A DNA stretch of 64,000 bases, from positions 2,428,501 to 2,492,500 of the forward strand of contig JAFFSR010000309.1 of NCBI GenBank assembly GCA_017163975.1, read 5' to 3'. Below are positions 23,180-33,746 of the stretch, in pieces (position 1 is the stretch's first letter; each line of letters opens with the position of its first letter). The notes beneath the pieces are model-generated. The model was not told where the DNA came from and searched no databases. It saw only the letters and a list, made by a program, of their open reading frames with translations. A program made the translations under genes and the position numbers. The DNA comes from Anastatus disparis. Its lineage: Eukaryota > Arthropoda > Insecta > Hymenoptera > Eupelmidae.

Positions 23180-25857
23180 TTGAAGGAATTTATAATTTAT
23201 TATCAGAATATAAGAAGCATAATGGGAAGGATAGCGCTGTTTAGGTCGACTTTTCATACTGTCATGCAACATGATGTTGTTGTTTTAACTGAAACCTGGC
23301 TCAAAGAGGACGTATCTAATCATGAACTTGGACTCTCTGACTTCTCTATTATAAGGTGTGATAGATCCATTTTGACAAACAAAAAGAAAATGGGCGGAGG
23401 AGTCATGATTGCCGTCAAAAATTATATGAAGTTTCAAGTCATTCCATTAACGGACAATTCATTTGAGATGATTGCTGTCAAGATCTTTAATTCCAGAGAT
23501 GTCGTTATGCTGGTTGCTGTGCACCTTGCGCCTGATTTGGTATTGCGTGATAATGATTATTTTGGTAGATTTGTTGACAATTTGCAGGGTTTACTTAGTC
23601 AGTTTTGAAATTTTAATACTATGTCTAATTTCATATTATTGGGAGACTTTAATTTATAAGGATTTAAATGAGTGAATATTGACTCTTGTGCGAGGTCTGT
23701 TGGTGATCATGTAAACGTCAATGTTCGGCATGCGGTTAGTTGCTTGGATGATCTTTGTGCATTATATAATTTGATTCAGATTAATGGGTGGTGTAATTCT
23801 AGGGGCAATATTTTGGATTAATGTTTTACTAATGAATATAATATGAAAATTAGCATTAATGATGATCCTATATTGCCATGTGATATGTATCATTTTCTTT
23901 TAATTATTAATGTTCCTTATAATGTACACTCTGAGTTGGATATGGGTTGTAGTTATTATTGCTTCAACCGTACGAATTTTGAACAATTTGATATGCTATT
24001 TGATAATGAAGTGTTGCCGAGCATTGATGGTGGGGAGGTTGATTTGAATGAGGCTCTCTCCAATCTTTATACTGTTTTGAATAAATGTATAAGAGGAAGT
24101 GTTCCCAAACGTAGATTGCGTTCAGATAAATTTCCTAAATGGTTTTCTTCTGAGTTAAAAACATGCATTATAAATAAAAAGAAATATGATACTTTATTGA
24201 AATCTACTAATTCTGATAAATTCTATAACTTGTTTAAGTTGGAGAGAGTGAAATGTAAAAGATTATTGGTTAGGGATGAAAAGAGATATATTGAGGAAAT
24301 TGAATCTTCAGTTGCTGACGATCCTAAAGCATTTTTTCGTTATGTAAATTGTATTGATAGATCACATGCTTATCCGAACACCATGTATTGGAATGATAGA
24401 ATGTGTGATGAGGGGTCTGGTATTGTCAATTTGTTTGCTGATAAATTTCAGAGTATCTATATAGAAGTTAACTTGAATGATCATTTTGAATTGATGCAAA
24501 GTGCAGATTCATTATTAGGTGTGCGTTTTACAGAGATCGAGGTTGTAAATGTTATCAAATCATTTGATGAAAAATCTTCCAGAGGTCCCGATGGGATTCA
24601 CCCAATAATTATTAAGCATATTGGTCCACGACTAGCTTCTTGGCTTGTCAAATTTTTTAATTTATCAATTGAAAAGGGTGTCTATTCGGATTACTGGAGG
24701 ACGTCATTTATAACGCCTCTTTTTAAGAAGGGTGATATTTCAAACGTTGACAATTACAGACCCATCAATAAGTATAGTGTTATGGCAAGACTGATTAATA
24801 AACTTATGTACAACCGTCTTAGTTTGTTTTTCTCTAAACATATTGTAAATAAACAGCATGGTTTTGTTAGCAACAAATCAACCGTTACATATTTAAGCGT
24901 TTTTTTGAATGACATTGTTGATTGCTTTGTTGCTGGTAGACCGGTCGATGTGTTTTATGCTGATTTATCACGTGCGTTTGACAAAGTTAATTTTGATAGG
25001 CAGTTACTTAAGCTGGAACGTTATGGTATAAATGGTTGCTTGTTAAAATGGTTTAGATCTTATTTGTATGGGCGTAAGCAATACGTTAAAATAAAATCAT
25101 TTATATCTAAGGAAATCTTAGTGTTATCTGGGGTAGGTCAGGGAACCCATTTGGGTCCTTTGCTTTTTTTAATATTTATAAATGATATGGTTATGCACAT
25201 TAAGAACAGTAGAGTATTGATTTTTGCGGATGATACAAAGATTTATAAGGAGATCAATGATGGTGGAGATGCTTTTTTGTTGCAGGAAGATATTAATGAA
25301 TTTCGCAATCGGTGTAATTCAAATGGCTTGATATGTAATTTTGATAAGTGCTACTTAATCACCTTTACTACACTTAAATTGCATATATTTACTCTAAGAT
25401 TAGCTATGCTTCTGTCATCTGGAAGCCGTATTTGGCTTGTCAGATGGAGCTTTTGGAGGGTGTATGTGGAAGGTTTTTACGTTTTGCTGCATATAAATTG
25501 GGAATGGGAATGAGTTACAATGATCATAATTATGGTCCTATTCGAACATTTTTGTGTATACCTACCTTGAGATTGAATTTCGACAGGAATGATTTAATTT
25601 TCATTTTTTAATTGGTTAACGGATATATAAATTGTAGTGATGTGTATAACAGATTAATATTTAATGTTCCTAGTCATGACTTGCGTCCGAGTAGAGGCTG
25701 CTTTTATGTGCCTATTGTATCTCATAATTTTATGTTGCACTCACAGTCATTGCGTCTCTCTGTGATATGTAACAATAATAGAAACTTAATTGATTTATTT
25801 GCTGACTCAATTTTTACTATGAGTTATAAGACAAGACAAATGCTATCTTTTCAATGA
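23180..25857 (+). pseudogene. Non-LTR ORF2: endonuclease and reverse transcriptase, broken
   Basis: The apurinic endonuclease domain (23180-23660) shows YYQNIRSI, LTETWL and, after a stop at 23606, LLGDFN. The reverse transcriptase (23843-25380) shows GPDGIHP, ITPLFKKGD, YADLSRAFDKV, GVGQGTHLGPLLF and the catalytic FADDTKIY. About 150 residues after the catalytic core are missing near 25380, and the frame then shifts. The expected C-terminal blocks (SVIWKPY, LYKLING-like, LRPSR) follow in other frames to 25857. The protein would nick the target and copy element RNA in place. It is non-functional: at least three stops or frameshifts plus the deletion. Confidence 0.85.
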
Positions 25858-25979
25858 ATTGATATTGATGTATGTGTGATTGGTTATGAGTGGGCTCTCA
25901 TTTTGCGCTACCTATTTTTGAATTATAATATATTTTGTTCTTTTTATGTACATATAAATGTTTTTCAAACCTGTAGACA

Positions 25980-26023
25980 AATAAAATAAATAAATAATTA
26001 AATAAATAAATAAATAAATAAAT
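25980..26023 (+). repeat. AAAT-type 3' tail of the non-LTR element
   Basis: A run of AAATA units at the 3' end of the plus-strand LINE. Copia sequence on the other strand resumes right after it. Confidence 0.75.
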
Positions 26024-26790
26024 GAATATTTTGAATCATACCTTTTTCTGTTGTTTCGTCTCGAGTCTCCCTTACATTTTGGAAATGTTGAGATCATATG
26101 ATTACAGATGAATCTCTAATAGAAAAAAAACACTTCTTTATACTAGTTTCCTGTCGTGGGCAGTCGCTGGCATAGTATCCATAACCGTGACATTCAGAAC
26201 ATCACACTTTCTATATCACCCCTGACTTGGCCATCATAGCTGTGGCTGAATGTTTGTCTCTCGTTTGGTGGCTTTCAACCTGCATAATAAGTAACTTTAG
26301 TTTATGATATGGTAACCCTTTCCCCGTTACACTATCTGTCATAAAATCTAGTCCTACTTTATGTACTTTGCTTATGATAACATTATAGAAAAAAAATCTC
26401 TTTCGTTTTTTTTCAGACAACGATTTAACGTTTGACATGTTATTTTAACCTCTTACTATTTCTTCCAATCTATCTATAAAATTAACTGCCTTTCCTTTCG
26501 CTAGATTATACTATATGTTGTACAATTTTCTTGATACTAGATGGAGTTACATTCACCTCACTTATTCTAATTTCTTTAAATTCTGTTTAACGATTCAACT
26601 GGATCTTTAATTTCCATAAGTCTAGCATGATAGTCTCTATCTATTCTACTTATTAAAATATCACGAATTTTATATCTATGTTTTTTATTTATACTTTCAA
26701 ATAAACTTTCATTCGCTACAATAGTACTATCAACAACATACAATAAAAATTCCATCGAACTTAATTCAAATATAAAATAATCCAAAAAAT
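26024..26790 (-). pseudogene. Decayed copia copy II, gag part
   Basis: Minus-strand pieces align with gag of the complete copia. RDILISRIDRDYHARLMEI matches RDIIINHIDQNYHAKVMSI, TGKGLPYHKLKLLIMQ matches TGKGLSYKQLKNFIMQ, and CSECHGYGYYASDC is the first zinc knuckle with its histidine replaced by tyrosine. The second knuckle is further degraded (RFICNHMISTFPK). Stops and frameshifts separate the pieces. Gag forms the particle shell and the knuckles bind RNA. It is continuous with the 19915-21790 part once the LINE is removed. Confidence 0.8.
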
Positions 26791-26827
26791 TTTCGAATTT
26801 AATTTAGTTTAATTAAGTCATTAATTG

Positions 26828-26985
26828 GATTTGAAGCTCTCACGGTGAATGTTAGACATTGTCAGAAGGTTTTTTTCGGATTTCAACCGTGTAAGTTGTG
26901 GTTTGGGATACCGACGTTTCGTGAACATTACAGTTCATTTTATCAGGGCGAACCTGATACTGATGGTTCACACTGTTTAATCACT
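26828..26985 (-). mobile_element. Partial copy of the hairpin element seen at 29767-30014
   Basis: AATTGGATTTGAAG, GGTGAATGTTAGACAT and CCGACGTTTCGTGAACATT match the left arm at 29776-29890. The second arm is cut short, with TATCAGGGCGAACCTGATAC in its place. On the minus strand it contains CTGATAA, a GAAC/GTTC stem and GAAAC, the same hammerhead-like arrangement as the other copy. Confidence 0.65.
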
Positions 26986-27905
26986 ATATATAGGGGGCAT
27001 AGTTTTGGGAAGGTTTTTTTGGTTGAATGGTTATGGGTGGCATAATTTTGGGTCGGGTTTTTTGGTTGAATCGTTATGGGCGATTTGCCTTTGAGAACAG
27101 AGGTTGCCATATTGGGTTCAGGAAGTAGCCGATAACTCTGCTTACATTATTTATATGTTTTAGTATTTCTATGGCTTATATTTATATTTCTAGTCCATTT
27201 CGCTTTACTCATTCTGTCTTTTTCTTAAGCTGTCATTTTTATCGCGACAACGCGCACACTATACATATACTCACACATATATACTGTCTGTTTTGTTTAT
27301 GTTATTGATATTCTGTTTTTCTTTTTACATTCATGCGTGTACACATACATACATACACACATATACATATATGCCCGCGCGTTTATTTTTGCCGTTCGTC
27401 AGTCGCCGTCTTTCTGTTTTTTTTCTCGTTGCGCGCGCATGTCCTAACGGTCATTGTACATGGCGTTGACGTTTCTTCGTCAACTTGCTTTGTACCTATA
27501 GCCGCGATGTTTGCACGTGCCTCCATCTACACATTTTTCAGAAATTAAGCAATCTTCTTTCTACATGCATCTACACTTCAAATTCATACGTAAAAACGCA
27601 TCCGCTTGTGCGTTTATTTTTTTATTCAAACGAAATTTCACCAAATAAAAGCAGCACTTATTTATGAAAAACTAATTTACCCGTCTTTTCGCAAACATTC
27701 ACTCTTAATCGGACTCTATTTAACTTCCCTTATTTTAAATAAAATTTGCGAAATACACTCTTTGCAATCGTACGATGATTTTACTTTTCATAGTCGTTTA
27801 CATGCATAATCCGTCATTTCACGCAAGTCACACTCACGACGTTTTTCTTTCTTTTTATTTGTAAGAACCCGCACTTCTCTGTTTTACTATATTTTTATTT
27901 TCTTA
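26986..27905. other. 5' part of copia copy II (probable intron and leader), no clear genes
   Basis: The stretch lies between the gag pieces and the first coding exon of copia copy II and would be intronic or untranslated. It has CA- and TA-rich patches (27340-27370), and a repeated TTTTTTGGTTGAAT(G/C)GTTATGGG at 27015 and 27057. I find no conserved protein. Confidence 0.4.
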
Positions 27906-27906
27906 C

Positions 27907-27967
27907 CAACTGTTGTGCTACTGGCGTTGTTCCTTCCTTCTGTGCTGCACGAGATCCTGTTGCTCAT
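27907..27967 (-). pseudogene. Copia copy II, putative first coding exon
   Basis: On the minus strand an ATG (27967-27965) opens MSNRISCSTEG and runs for 20 codons plus one base to a good splice donor (GTAAGA at 27906-27901). The complete copia has the same arrangement: a short first exon that ends after one base of a codon at GTAAGT. The exon itself has no sequence similarity that I can see, so the match is in position and phase only. Confidence 0.4.
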
Positions 27968-28183
27968 GTTAGCCTTTTGTGTAATTTCTTTTACACACTG
28001 CCTTATACCTTCACAATTGCAGTACACACAACACAAAGAAGCTAGGAAAGCAGACAAGAAAAACGTTTTGAAAATTTACTTTTAATTAATAAAATCTATT
28101 ATGAATGCGGTGATAATGAGCTGCTCCAAACTTTACAAGCCACGAGAAAAGTGAAAAAAAAGCGTACTTAAAATCGCTCTGGG

Positions 28184-28400
28184 CCCATAACCTGTTAAAA
28201 TTAGCGAGAGGTGACCTGAATGAAATAAACGAAATTAATTAGTAATAAATAATTTATTATAATATACACAAAAGTATAATACAACTTGACTGTCTAACAG
28301 TCATCCATGGAATGAACAAACGCATCTCGCGTTCATCAAACATAACCCGCTTTATGGCGGCGCCACACACTACACACACACGATTGAGCGTGTCTATATT
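28184..28400 (-). mobile_element. Copia copy II primer-binding site and 5' LTR remnant
   Basis: On the minus strand, CAGGTTATGGGCCCAGAGCG directly follows the LTR end. The run GGTTATGGGCCCAG is complementary to the anticodon arm of initiator methionine tRNA, the half-tRNA primer used by copia. The LTR lies at about 28200-28400 and includes AATAAA. Its outer end could not be fixed. TGTTAGACAG (28302) is one candidate start, and it begins with the same TGTTAGA as the other LTR. Confidence 0.65.
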
Positions 28401-28544
28401 TTTAACATTAAGCAAGAAAATTCTTTTTTAATTTTTTTATTAGTTTGTACATATTTGGACTCAGAGAGTCAAAAAAAGTGGTTTCCAGAAAATGTCTGTG
28501 CGTGTGCGTGTGCGTGTTTGAATTCAGTAGTCAGTTAGCTTAGA

Positions 28545-29256
28545 TTAGATAGATAGATTAGATTAGATAATGATTTATTCATATAAATATACAAAAAGGC
28601 GTGTAATACAATATAAGGTTACAAATAAATATTGCACTTAAAGTTGATATCACAGTCGAGTAACAAATCCTAATAATACTGAAGAAGTAAGTCACAATAA
28701 AAAGTGATATCACAGGTAAACCGCAGATAATACAAGAATAATTAAGATTATAAAACAATACACGCAATAATACAATAAATTAAAAACAGGCATTTATTAT
28801 CTATCAGTCATAATATTAAAATTTAAAATAAAAAAAAAATAAAAAAAAAAAAGCGTGCACAATAACATGAAACGCAGTCAATACAATAAAATCAAATAAA
28901 AAACATTTACGCACCAACCATTCATACAATAAATATATTCACACCTTAAGTCTATATATAGGACATTACATAATAAATTAACACAAATAAAGAAAGTAAA
29001 TGTCAATCGAGGTCAAGTAAGTACCACCTCACTGTTGCCTTGAACCTGCTGAGAGATGGAAGATGTTTAATCTCAGCAGGCGGAGAGTTCCAAAAATGCG
29101 CACCTTGGACTTAAAAGGAATTCCTGCCAGTCTCAGTACGCATAAAAGGCACAGCTAAGTCCTTAATTTCTTCCCTAGTAGCCGCCCTAGGTACACATCT
29201 AGCGAAGAGACCCACTAGATGCTCCGGAGTATTCATGTGCACGATTTTGTACAGTT
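28545..29256 (-). mobile_element. 5'-truncated non-LTR retrotransposon in element V
   Basis: On the minus strand it begins in the last part of the reverse-transcriptase protein and ends in a TCTAATCTAATC-type tail (28545-28567 on the plus strand). Fragments read KIVHMNTPEHLVGLFAR, KDLAVPFMRTETGRNSF and GAHFWNS, with one in-frame stop, and closely match the element at 51041-53300. CAGTTAG flanks both sides (about 28534 and 29258), a 7-bp target duplication supported by the empty site in element V copy 1 near 3481. Confidence 0.8.
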
Positions 29257-29766
29257 AGATCTCGAAAACTACTCGATGGATTTGCTTCAAATTTTGCATA
29301 CTATCTATTTTTTTTGCCTAAGTACGTAGAAAGCTATTGCAAATTGGTTTTCTTAGCGTAGTTTTTTTTAAGAGCCATTTTAAGAATTTTAAAAAAATTT
29401 CGATTTTTCATTTTTCTCAATTTTACGTAAACTTTTTGAAGAATTTGCTTGAAAATTTGTATGGGAATCATTTTTAACTGCCAAAAAAAAACTTTTGAAA
29501 ACTGGTTTTCTTAGCGCACTTTTAATTTTAGAGCATTTTTAAAACTTCTTAAAAAATTCTTATTTCTCATTTTTTTTCTATTTTACGAAAACCATTTAAT
29601 AGATTTGCTCCAAAATTTGAATGCAAGTTATTCGCTACTGTCTGAAGAAATAAGCTTTGGAAAACTAATGTTCTCAGAGCAGTTTTAATTTTAGAGCATT
29701 TTGAAAATTTTCATATTTCATTTATCTTTTATTTTGCGTAAACCATTCGATAAACTTTCTCCAAAA

Positions 29767-30014
29767 GTTTATCGAATTGGGATTTGAAGTTTTCACGGTG
29801 AATGTTAGACATAGTTAGAAAGTTTTTTTTCGGATTTCGATCATGTAAGTTGTGGTTTAGGTTACCGACGTTTCGTGAACATTACAGTTCACTTCATGAA
29901 GATGAGCCTGAATCTGGCTCACCCTGATGAAGTGAACTGTAATGTTCATGAAACGTTGGTATCCTAAACCACAACTTACACGGTTGAAATCCAAAAAAAA
30001 CCTTTTAACAATGT
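29767..30014. mobile_element. Hairpin element with hammerhead-like motif
   Basis: Two arms of about 100 bp are complementary: GTTGTGGTTTAGG, CCGACGTTTCGTGAACATT and AGTTCACTTCAT against their complements at 29927-29985. TCTCCAAAA occurs at 29758-29766 and 30015-30023, a 9-bp target duplication inside a 165-bp repeat of element V. The right arm reads CTGATGA, a 6-bp stem (GTGAAC/GTTCAT) with loop TGTAAT, then GAAACGT, which is the layout of a hammerhead core. Confidence 0.7.
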
Positions 30015-31050
30015 TCTCCAAAATTTTTATATAATCAATTCGCTATCGTCTGAAGAAAATAAGCTTTTAAAAATTAATTTTCTTAGCGTGAATACAATTT
30101 TAAAGAATTTTAAAGATTTTTACCAAAATTTCTATTTTTTTTTTTTATTTTTTCTTATTTTACGTGAAGTACTCGATAGATTTGTTTTAAAATTTGCAGG
30201 TAAATTATTTGTGATTGCCAAAAGAAAGGAAATTTTCAAAAATCGATTTTCCTAACGTAGTTTTAATTTTAGAGCATTTTGAAAATTTTGAAAAGGAAAT
30301 TGTATTTATTTAGCCAATCAGATCTCGTAAATTACTCGTTGAATTTTCTTCAAATTTTGTATACTATCTATTTTTTTTTGCCTAAGTACATAGGAAGCTA
30401 TTCAAAATTGGTTTTTTCAATGTAGTTTTAATTTTAGAACCATTTGAAAAATTGAAAAAAAATTTCGATATTTTGATTTTTTTTTTCATTTTACGTAAAT
30501 TACTTGATGAATTTGCTTTGGAATTTGCATGAGAATTATTAGCATTTGTCGAAGAAGTATGACTTTTAAAAACTAATTTTCTTAGCACAGTTATGATTTC
30601 AAAAAAATTTTTTAATTTTGAAAAAAATTTTCTTTTTCTATTTTTTTCTATTTTACGTAAACTACTCAATAGATTTTTTCAAAAATTTCTATACAAGTTA
30701 TTTGCTACTGTTTTTATAAGACAAGCTTAGAAAATAATTTTCTTAGTGTAGTTCTTTGATTACTTCTTTTGATTTTTGATTCAACGTTTTCAATAACTCT
30801 TTTCTTACTTCCTCACTTCCTCTCTGTCTTTCTGTCTTAGATTGATCCTCATTTTGACCCTATATATCTCTGACTCTCTCTTTCTCTTTCCTAATAACTC
30901 TCTTAAACTCTTTAATTTTTCTTAAGTAGAAATTATGTTTTCTACATTGAAATCACATTTAAAAAAATGAAATAAAATTACTCAAACTCAATGAGTTCTA
31001 TGAGAAAGCATTGCCCCAAAGCACTTGACAGTGTTTTTTTAAATGACTAT

Positions 31051-31568
31051 AAGATAATATAAAGATGCATAAAACACTGGTTTCTCACTTGAATAGAACA
31101 AGATGCAAATATTTGTGTAACTAATTTTATAAATTATTATATCTGTTTAATTTCTATTATATGAAAATATATCTTGATTAATGGGCATATTTCTGCAATA
31201 ATTTTAACTTTATGTTTATTCAATTATACGCTATTTTTTAGACTTTTTTGAGCTATGTGTAGTTATTTTATCATACTTAATTTTGATTTTTATGAATGTG
31301 AATAGTTAATTCAGTCCTCAGTAATATATTTCTATATATTTCTTTTTTATTATTGTATGGAATTTTTAGCGGTCTACCAATTTACACTTGACTTTAGTTT
31401 GCTTTTATTTTACATAAAACCAATGACACTTATTTTGTGGATAATACATTACACCGGATGATTGAACGTCATTAAACTAAAATTATTTATGAACAAAGAA
31501 AAGTTATGCGTTTCTTTAAGAAAATGAGAAACAAAAATTTTAACATACATAAAAAAAATCGATCGTGT
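31051..31568. other. AT-rich spacer before the complete copia
   Basis: Nothing coding is seen. Its last five bases before the LTR (ATATT, 31569-31573) are the left target duplication. Confidence 0.5.
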
Positions 31569-31573
31569 ATATT

Positions 31574-31866
31574 TGTTAGAATATAAGTGCGCCCATGCAC
31601 CCATGTAATGTTTGTATATGTGTATAATATAAAGCATCTTGGTTTCCCCTCCTCTCCTCGTTCCCAAACTTGACCATAGTCGTACCTTCGTCTTAGCTTT
31701 AGTATTTAGTCTTTGCTGTGCGCTTTATTAAAAAGCTTTCCCTTTTTCTTAAAGAGTGTTAACGACTGTTCTCACATATAAAGAGTGTTCATATAATTTC
31801 ACACATATTAAAGAGTGTTACAATTCTAATCTTGTTGTTATATTTTATTAAACCATATCACCAACA
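31574..31866 (+). repeat. Copia 5' LTR
   Basis: Starts TGTTAGAATATAAGTGC and ends ATATCACCAACA. TATAATATAAAG near 31621 is a likely core promoter. AAAGAGTGTT occurs three times in its last 120 bp. Confidence 0.93.
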
Positions 31867-31881
31867 GGTTATGCGCCCAGG
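31866..31881 (+). other. Copia primer-binding site (half-tRNA type)
   Basis: GGTTATGCGCCCAG follows the LTR directly and matches, with one mismatch, the complement of the initiator-methionine tRNA anticodon arm. Drosophila copia is primed by such a cut tRNA. The homologous site in copy II has no mismatch. Confidence 0.8.
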
Positions 31882-32056
31882 ACACGCTTCAACTGCGCGA
31901 ATAACAAGTGATATCTTTGCAAACATTTATAACAAATTAGAAATTGTTTTATATTCACGCATCCTAGTGAGTGCATAAAAAAAAATAAGAAAACAGCATA
32001 ATGAGTGTATTAAAGAGTGTTTTATAATAATAAACAGGACAATTTACATTATAATA
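31882..32056 (+). other. Copia 5' untranslated leader
   Basis: About 175 bp between primer site and first ATG, with one more AAAGAGTGTT (32012). No upstream frame looks coding. Confidence 0.5.
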
Positions 32057-32081
32057 ATGGCAGAACAAGCTGAAATTGAAA
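32057..32081 (+). CDS. gag: Copia gag, exon 1 (predicted)
   Basis: The first ATG after the leader encodes MAEQAEIE plus one base, then meets a strong donor (GTAAGT, 32082). Without splicing the frame closes soon after in the intron. The start was chosen because it is the first ATG and the join to exon 2 keeps the frame. Confidence 0.55.
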
Positions 32082-32561
32082 GTAAGTAAAACTATATTTA
32101 TGCATATAATTTTATAAAGACGTGTACGAATGTTTGTATGATGTGTTTCAATAATTTTATTCATTCTTGTCTTTTCTCTCCTTATTCATATAATGCATGA
32201 ATGTTGAAAATATTATCAGTGTTGAAATCCATATGATTAACTATAAAATGAATCCTAAGAATAATTATAATAAGAAAGTTTAGATTCTAAATAAATTACA
32301 AAAGATGTGATAAATAAAAAAAAAAGAGAGAAAAGCATCAGGACGCTTTGAACATGCAATAAAAGGAGAGAAAACGAAAGAACAAAAAAGAAAATTTTTT
32401 TTATAAAGACGGTCAAAGAGTGTATTGTATTTGTAAAAAGAAAAAAGCAAAAATATGAGTCATAAGCTTATATCTAAGCAAAATATTGCTTGGATATAAA
32501 CATGTAGTGCCTAAGAACGAACTGTAAGACGAACGAAAAGGTCTGGGTTTTTCCCGGCTTG

Positions 32562-32635
<74 letters not shown>

Positions 32636-32838
32636 GACACCGATTCCTTGTTGGGTCAATTGCGTATGGGTGCATGCCGTGCGTATACCTGTGTGTAAAG
32701 GACTAGGTTAATTAGGTTTATGATTTGTTTTCAAATCTCAAACATAATTACCTGTTACGAATTCATTGTACTTGTTGTTCAGTAAATGAGTTCAGTAGCA
32801 AGGTTTCATATTTAATCCTTATAAATGCTGCATTACAG
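32082..32838 (+). other. Copia intron 1 (predicted, 757 bp)
   Basis: GTAAGT at the donor and TTACAG at the acceptor. The intron contains an AAAAAAAAGAGAG stretch, a 70-bp TA microsatellite and many stops in all frames. A retroelement intron is lost on reverse transcription of spliced RNA, so its presence means that the unspliced genomic RNA is the one copied. Confidence 0.5.
32563..32631. repeat. TA microsatellite in copia intron 1
   Basis: Pure TA run of about 70 bp. The Tyr-Ile open frames over it are artefacts. Confidence 0.95.
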
Positions 32839-33039
32839 ATCGAACTGCAATGGAAGAAAACAAGTGGCAGATCGTAAACGAAAGACTTCAAAAATGCCCA
32901 GGAGAGAAAAAAAGGATTGATATCAAAGAAGTCATAATCCAACAAGAAGGAGAATCTGCTCAGGAAACTGGAGACATTTGTCTCGATAATGACAATAGTG
33001 ACAAAAACAACTGTAAAAATTCTAAAAATGATAAAACAG
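32839..33039 (+). CDS. gag: Copia gag, exon 2 (predicted)
   Basis: The frame after the acceptor at 32837-32838 reads NRTAMEENKWQIVNERLQK, then an acidic, Asn-rich tail, and ends one base into a codon at a GTAAAC donor (33040). Intron 2 follows (33040-33237, 198 bp, acceptor TTTCAG). Retaining intron 2 would add only GKRKIFIL before a stop. The stretch has the composition of a charged, partly helical segment. I recognise no domain. Its in-frame link to the known gag part is what supports it. Confidence 0.55.
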
Positions 33040-33237
33040 GTAAACGAAAAATATTTATATTATAAACGAGTCAAAGAACAATCAATGCGATCAGTAAGAC
33101 GGTATTCTGCATATATTAAGAGTGGTGAAACGAGTGGCACGTGCATGAATGAGCGAGATAAGATCAGTATGAGTGCAAAAGCAGCAAATAAAAAGAGTGC
33201 CTGAATAAACCTAAGCTTATGGTATCTTTAGTTTCAG

Positions 33238-33746
33238 GTAACGGTAGTGATGCAGAAAGTACACGATACAACGAACTTCTCAAGGTTGTAAAGGACCTGT
33301 GTGAGGCTACAACGAAGCTCACAAGACAATTCATAGTTTCCATATCAGATCTCAATAATATTGCTGCAAAAATGTTGAAAGCAACATACAATACACTGAA
33401 GGAAATAAGACATGATTTACAAGAGCAGCGCAATCATTTTACAAGTGCCGTTGAAGAATTAAAGATGAGACTTAACACGATGATTGACACTTGCAATGCT
33501 CACGAAGGTTCTGAAGACAATTATGATGATTCAACCGAATTACAGAATGAGAATGAGCATCAAGAAGCAAGAGGAATTGACAATAGCGACATAAGTGTCA
33601 AGAAAAACAATCAAACAAACACCTCATCACATTCAATAAATAAACAGTCTGTTCAACCGGAGTTGATCAATTTAGACATGACGACAATCATAAGAAAAGA
33701 AATTGAAAAATTAGGATATAATAAATTTGATGAACAATTCTTTTAA
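33238..33746 (+). CDS. gag: Copia gag, exon 3, N-terminal helical region
   Basis: The frame from the acceptor at 33237 reads GNGSDAESTRYNELLKVVK and goes on with heptad-like LxxxxxxL spacing (KATYNTLKEIRHDLQEQ), so it may form a coiled coil. An acidic linker follows, and the frame ends at 33746 after EKLGYNKFDEQFF. The next gag block begins about 20 bases earlier in the +1 frame. Either a one-base indel broke the gene, or this is a programmed frameshift. A mutation is more likely, as other breaks occur downstream. Confidence 0.6.

Larger units (their letters stand above)
21791..26023 (+). mobile_element. Non-LTR retrotransposon inserted into copia copy II
   Basis: A plus-strand element with a 5' UTR (about 21791-22328), ORF1, ORF2 and an AAAT-type 3' tail. 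On both sides the minus-strand copia gag sequence continues: the zinc-knuckle part lies at 26024-26210 and the basic tail at about 21500-21720. The insertion point therefore falls within copia gag. ORF1 has a PHD-like finger and ORF2 has an endonuclease and reverse transcriptase, as in jockey- or CR1-like clades. Several frame breaks show it is inactive. The exact 5' end and the target duplication were not resolved. Confidence 0.85.
28420..31050 (-). mobile_element. Element V, copy 2 (inverted relative to copy 1)
   Basis: In reverse complement this follows copy 1. The leader with TCACTTCCTCTCTGT and GATTGATCCTCATTTTGACC lies at 30830-30860, and the end with TCTATGAGAAAGCATTG at 31000. The 165-bp repeats occupy 29260-30740 and AAAAAAGTGGTTTCCAGAAA lies at 28472. 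The CA/TG tract has only about 24 bp. Two later insertions interrupt it: a truncated non-LTR element (28545-29256) and a hairpin element (29767-30014). The outer end near 28420 is diverged. Confidence 0.65.

Noticed and set aside
26000..26023. Telomere-like repeat
   Set aside because: The AAAT units are a LINE tail. No TTAGG array occurs in the window.
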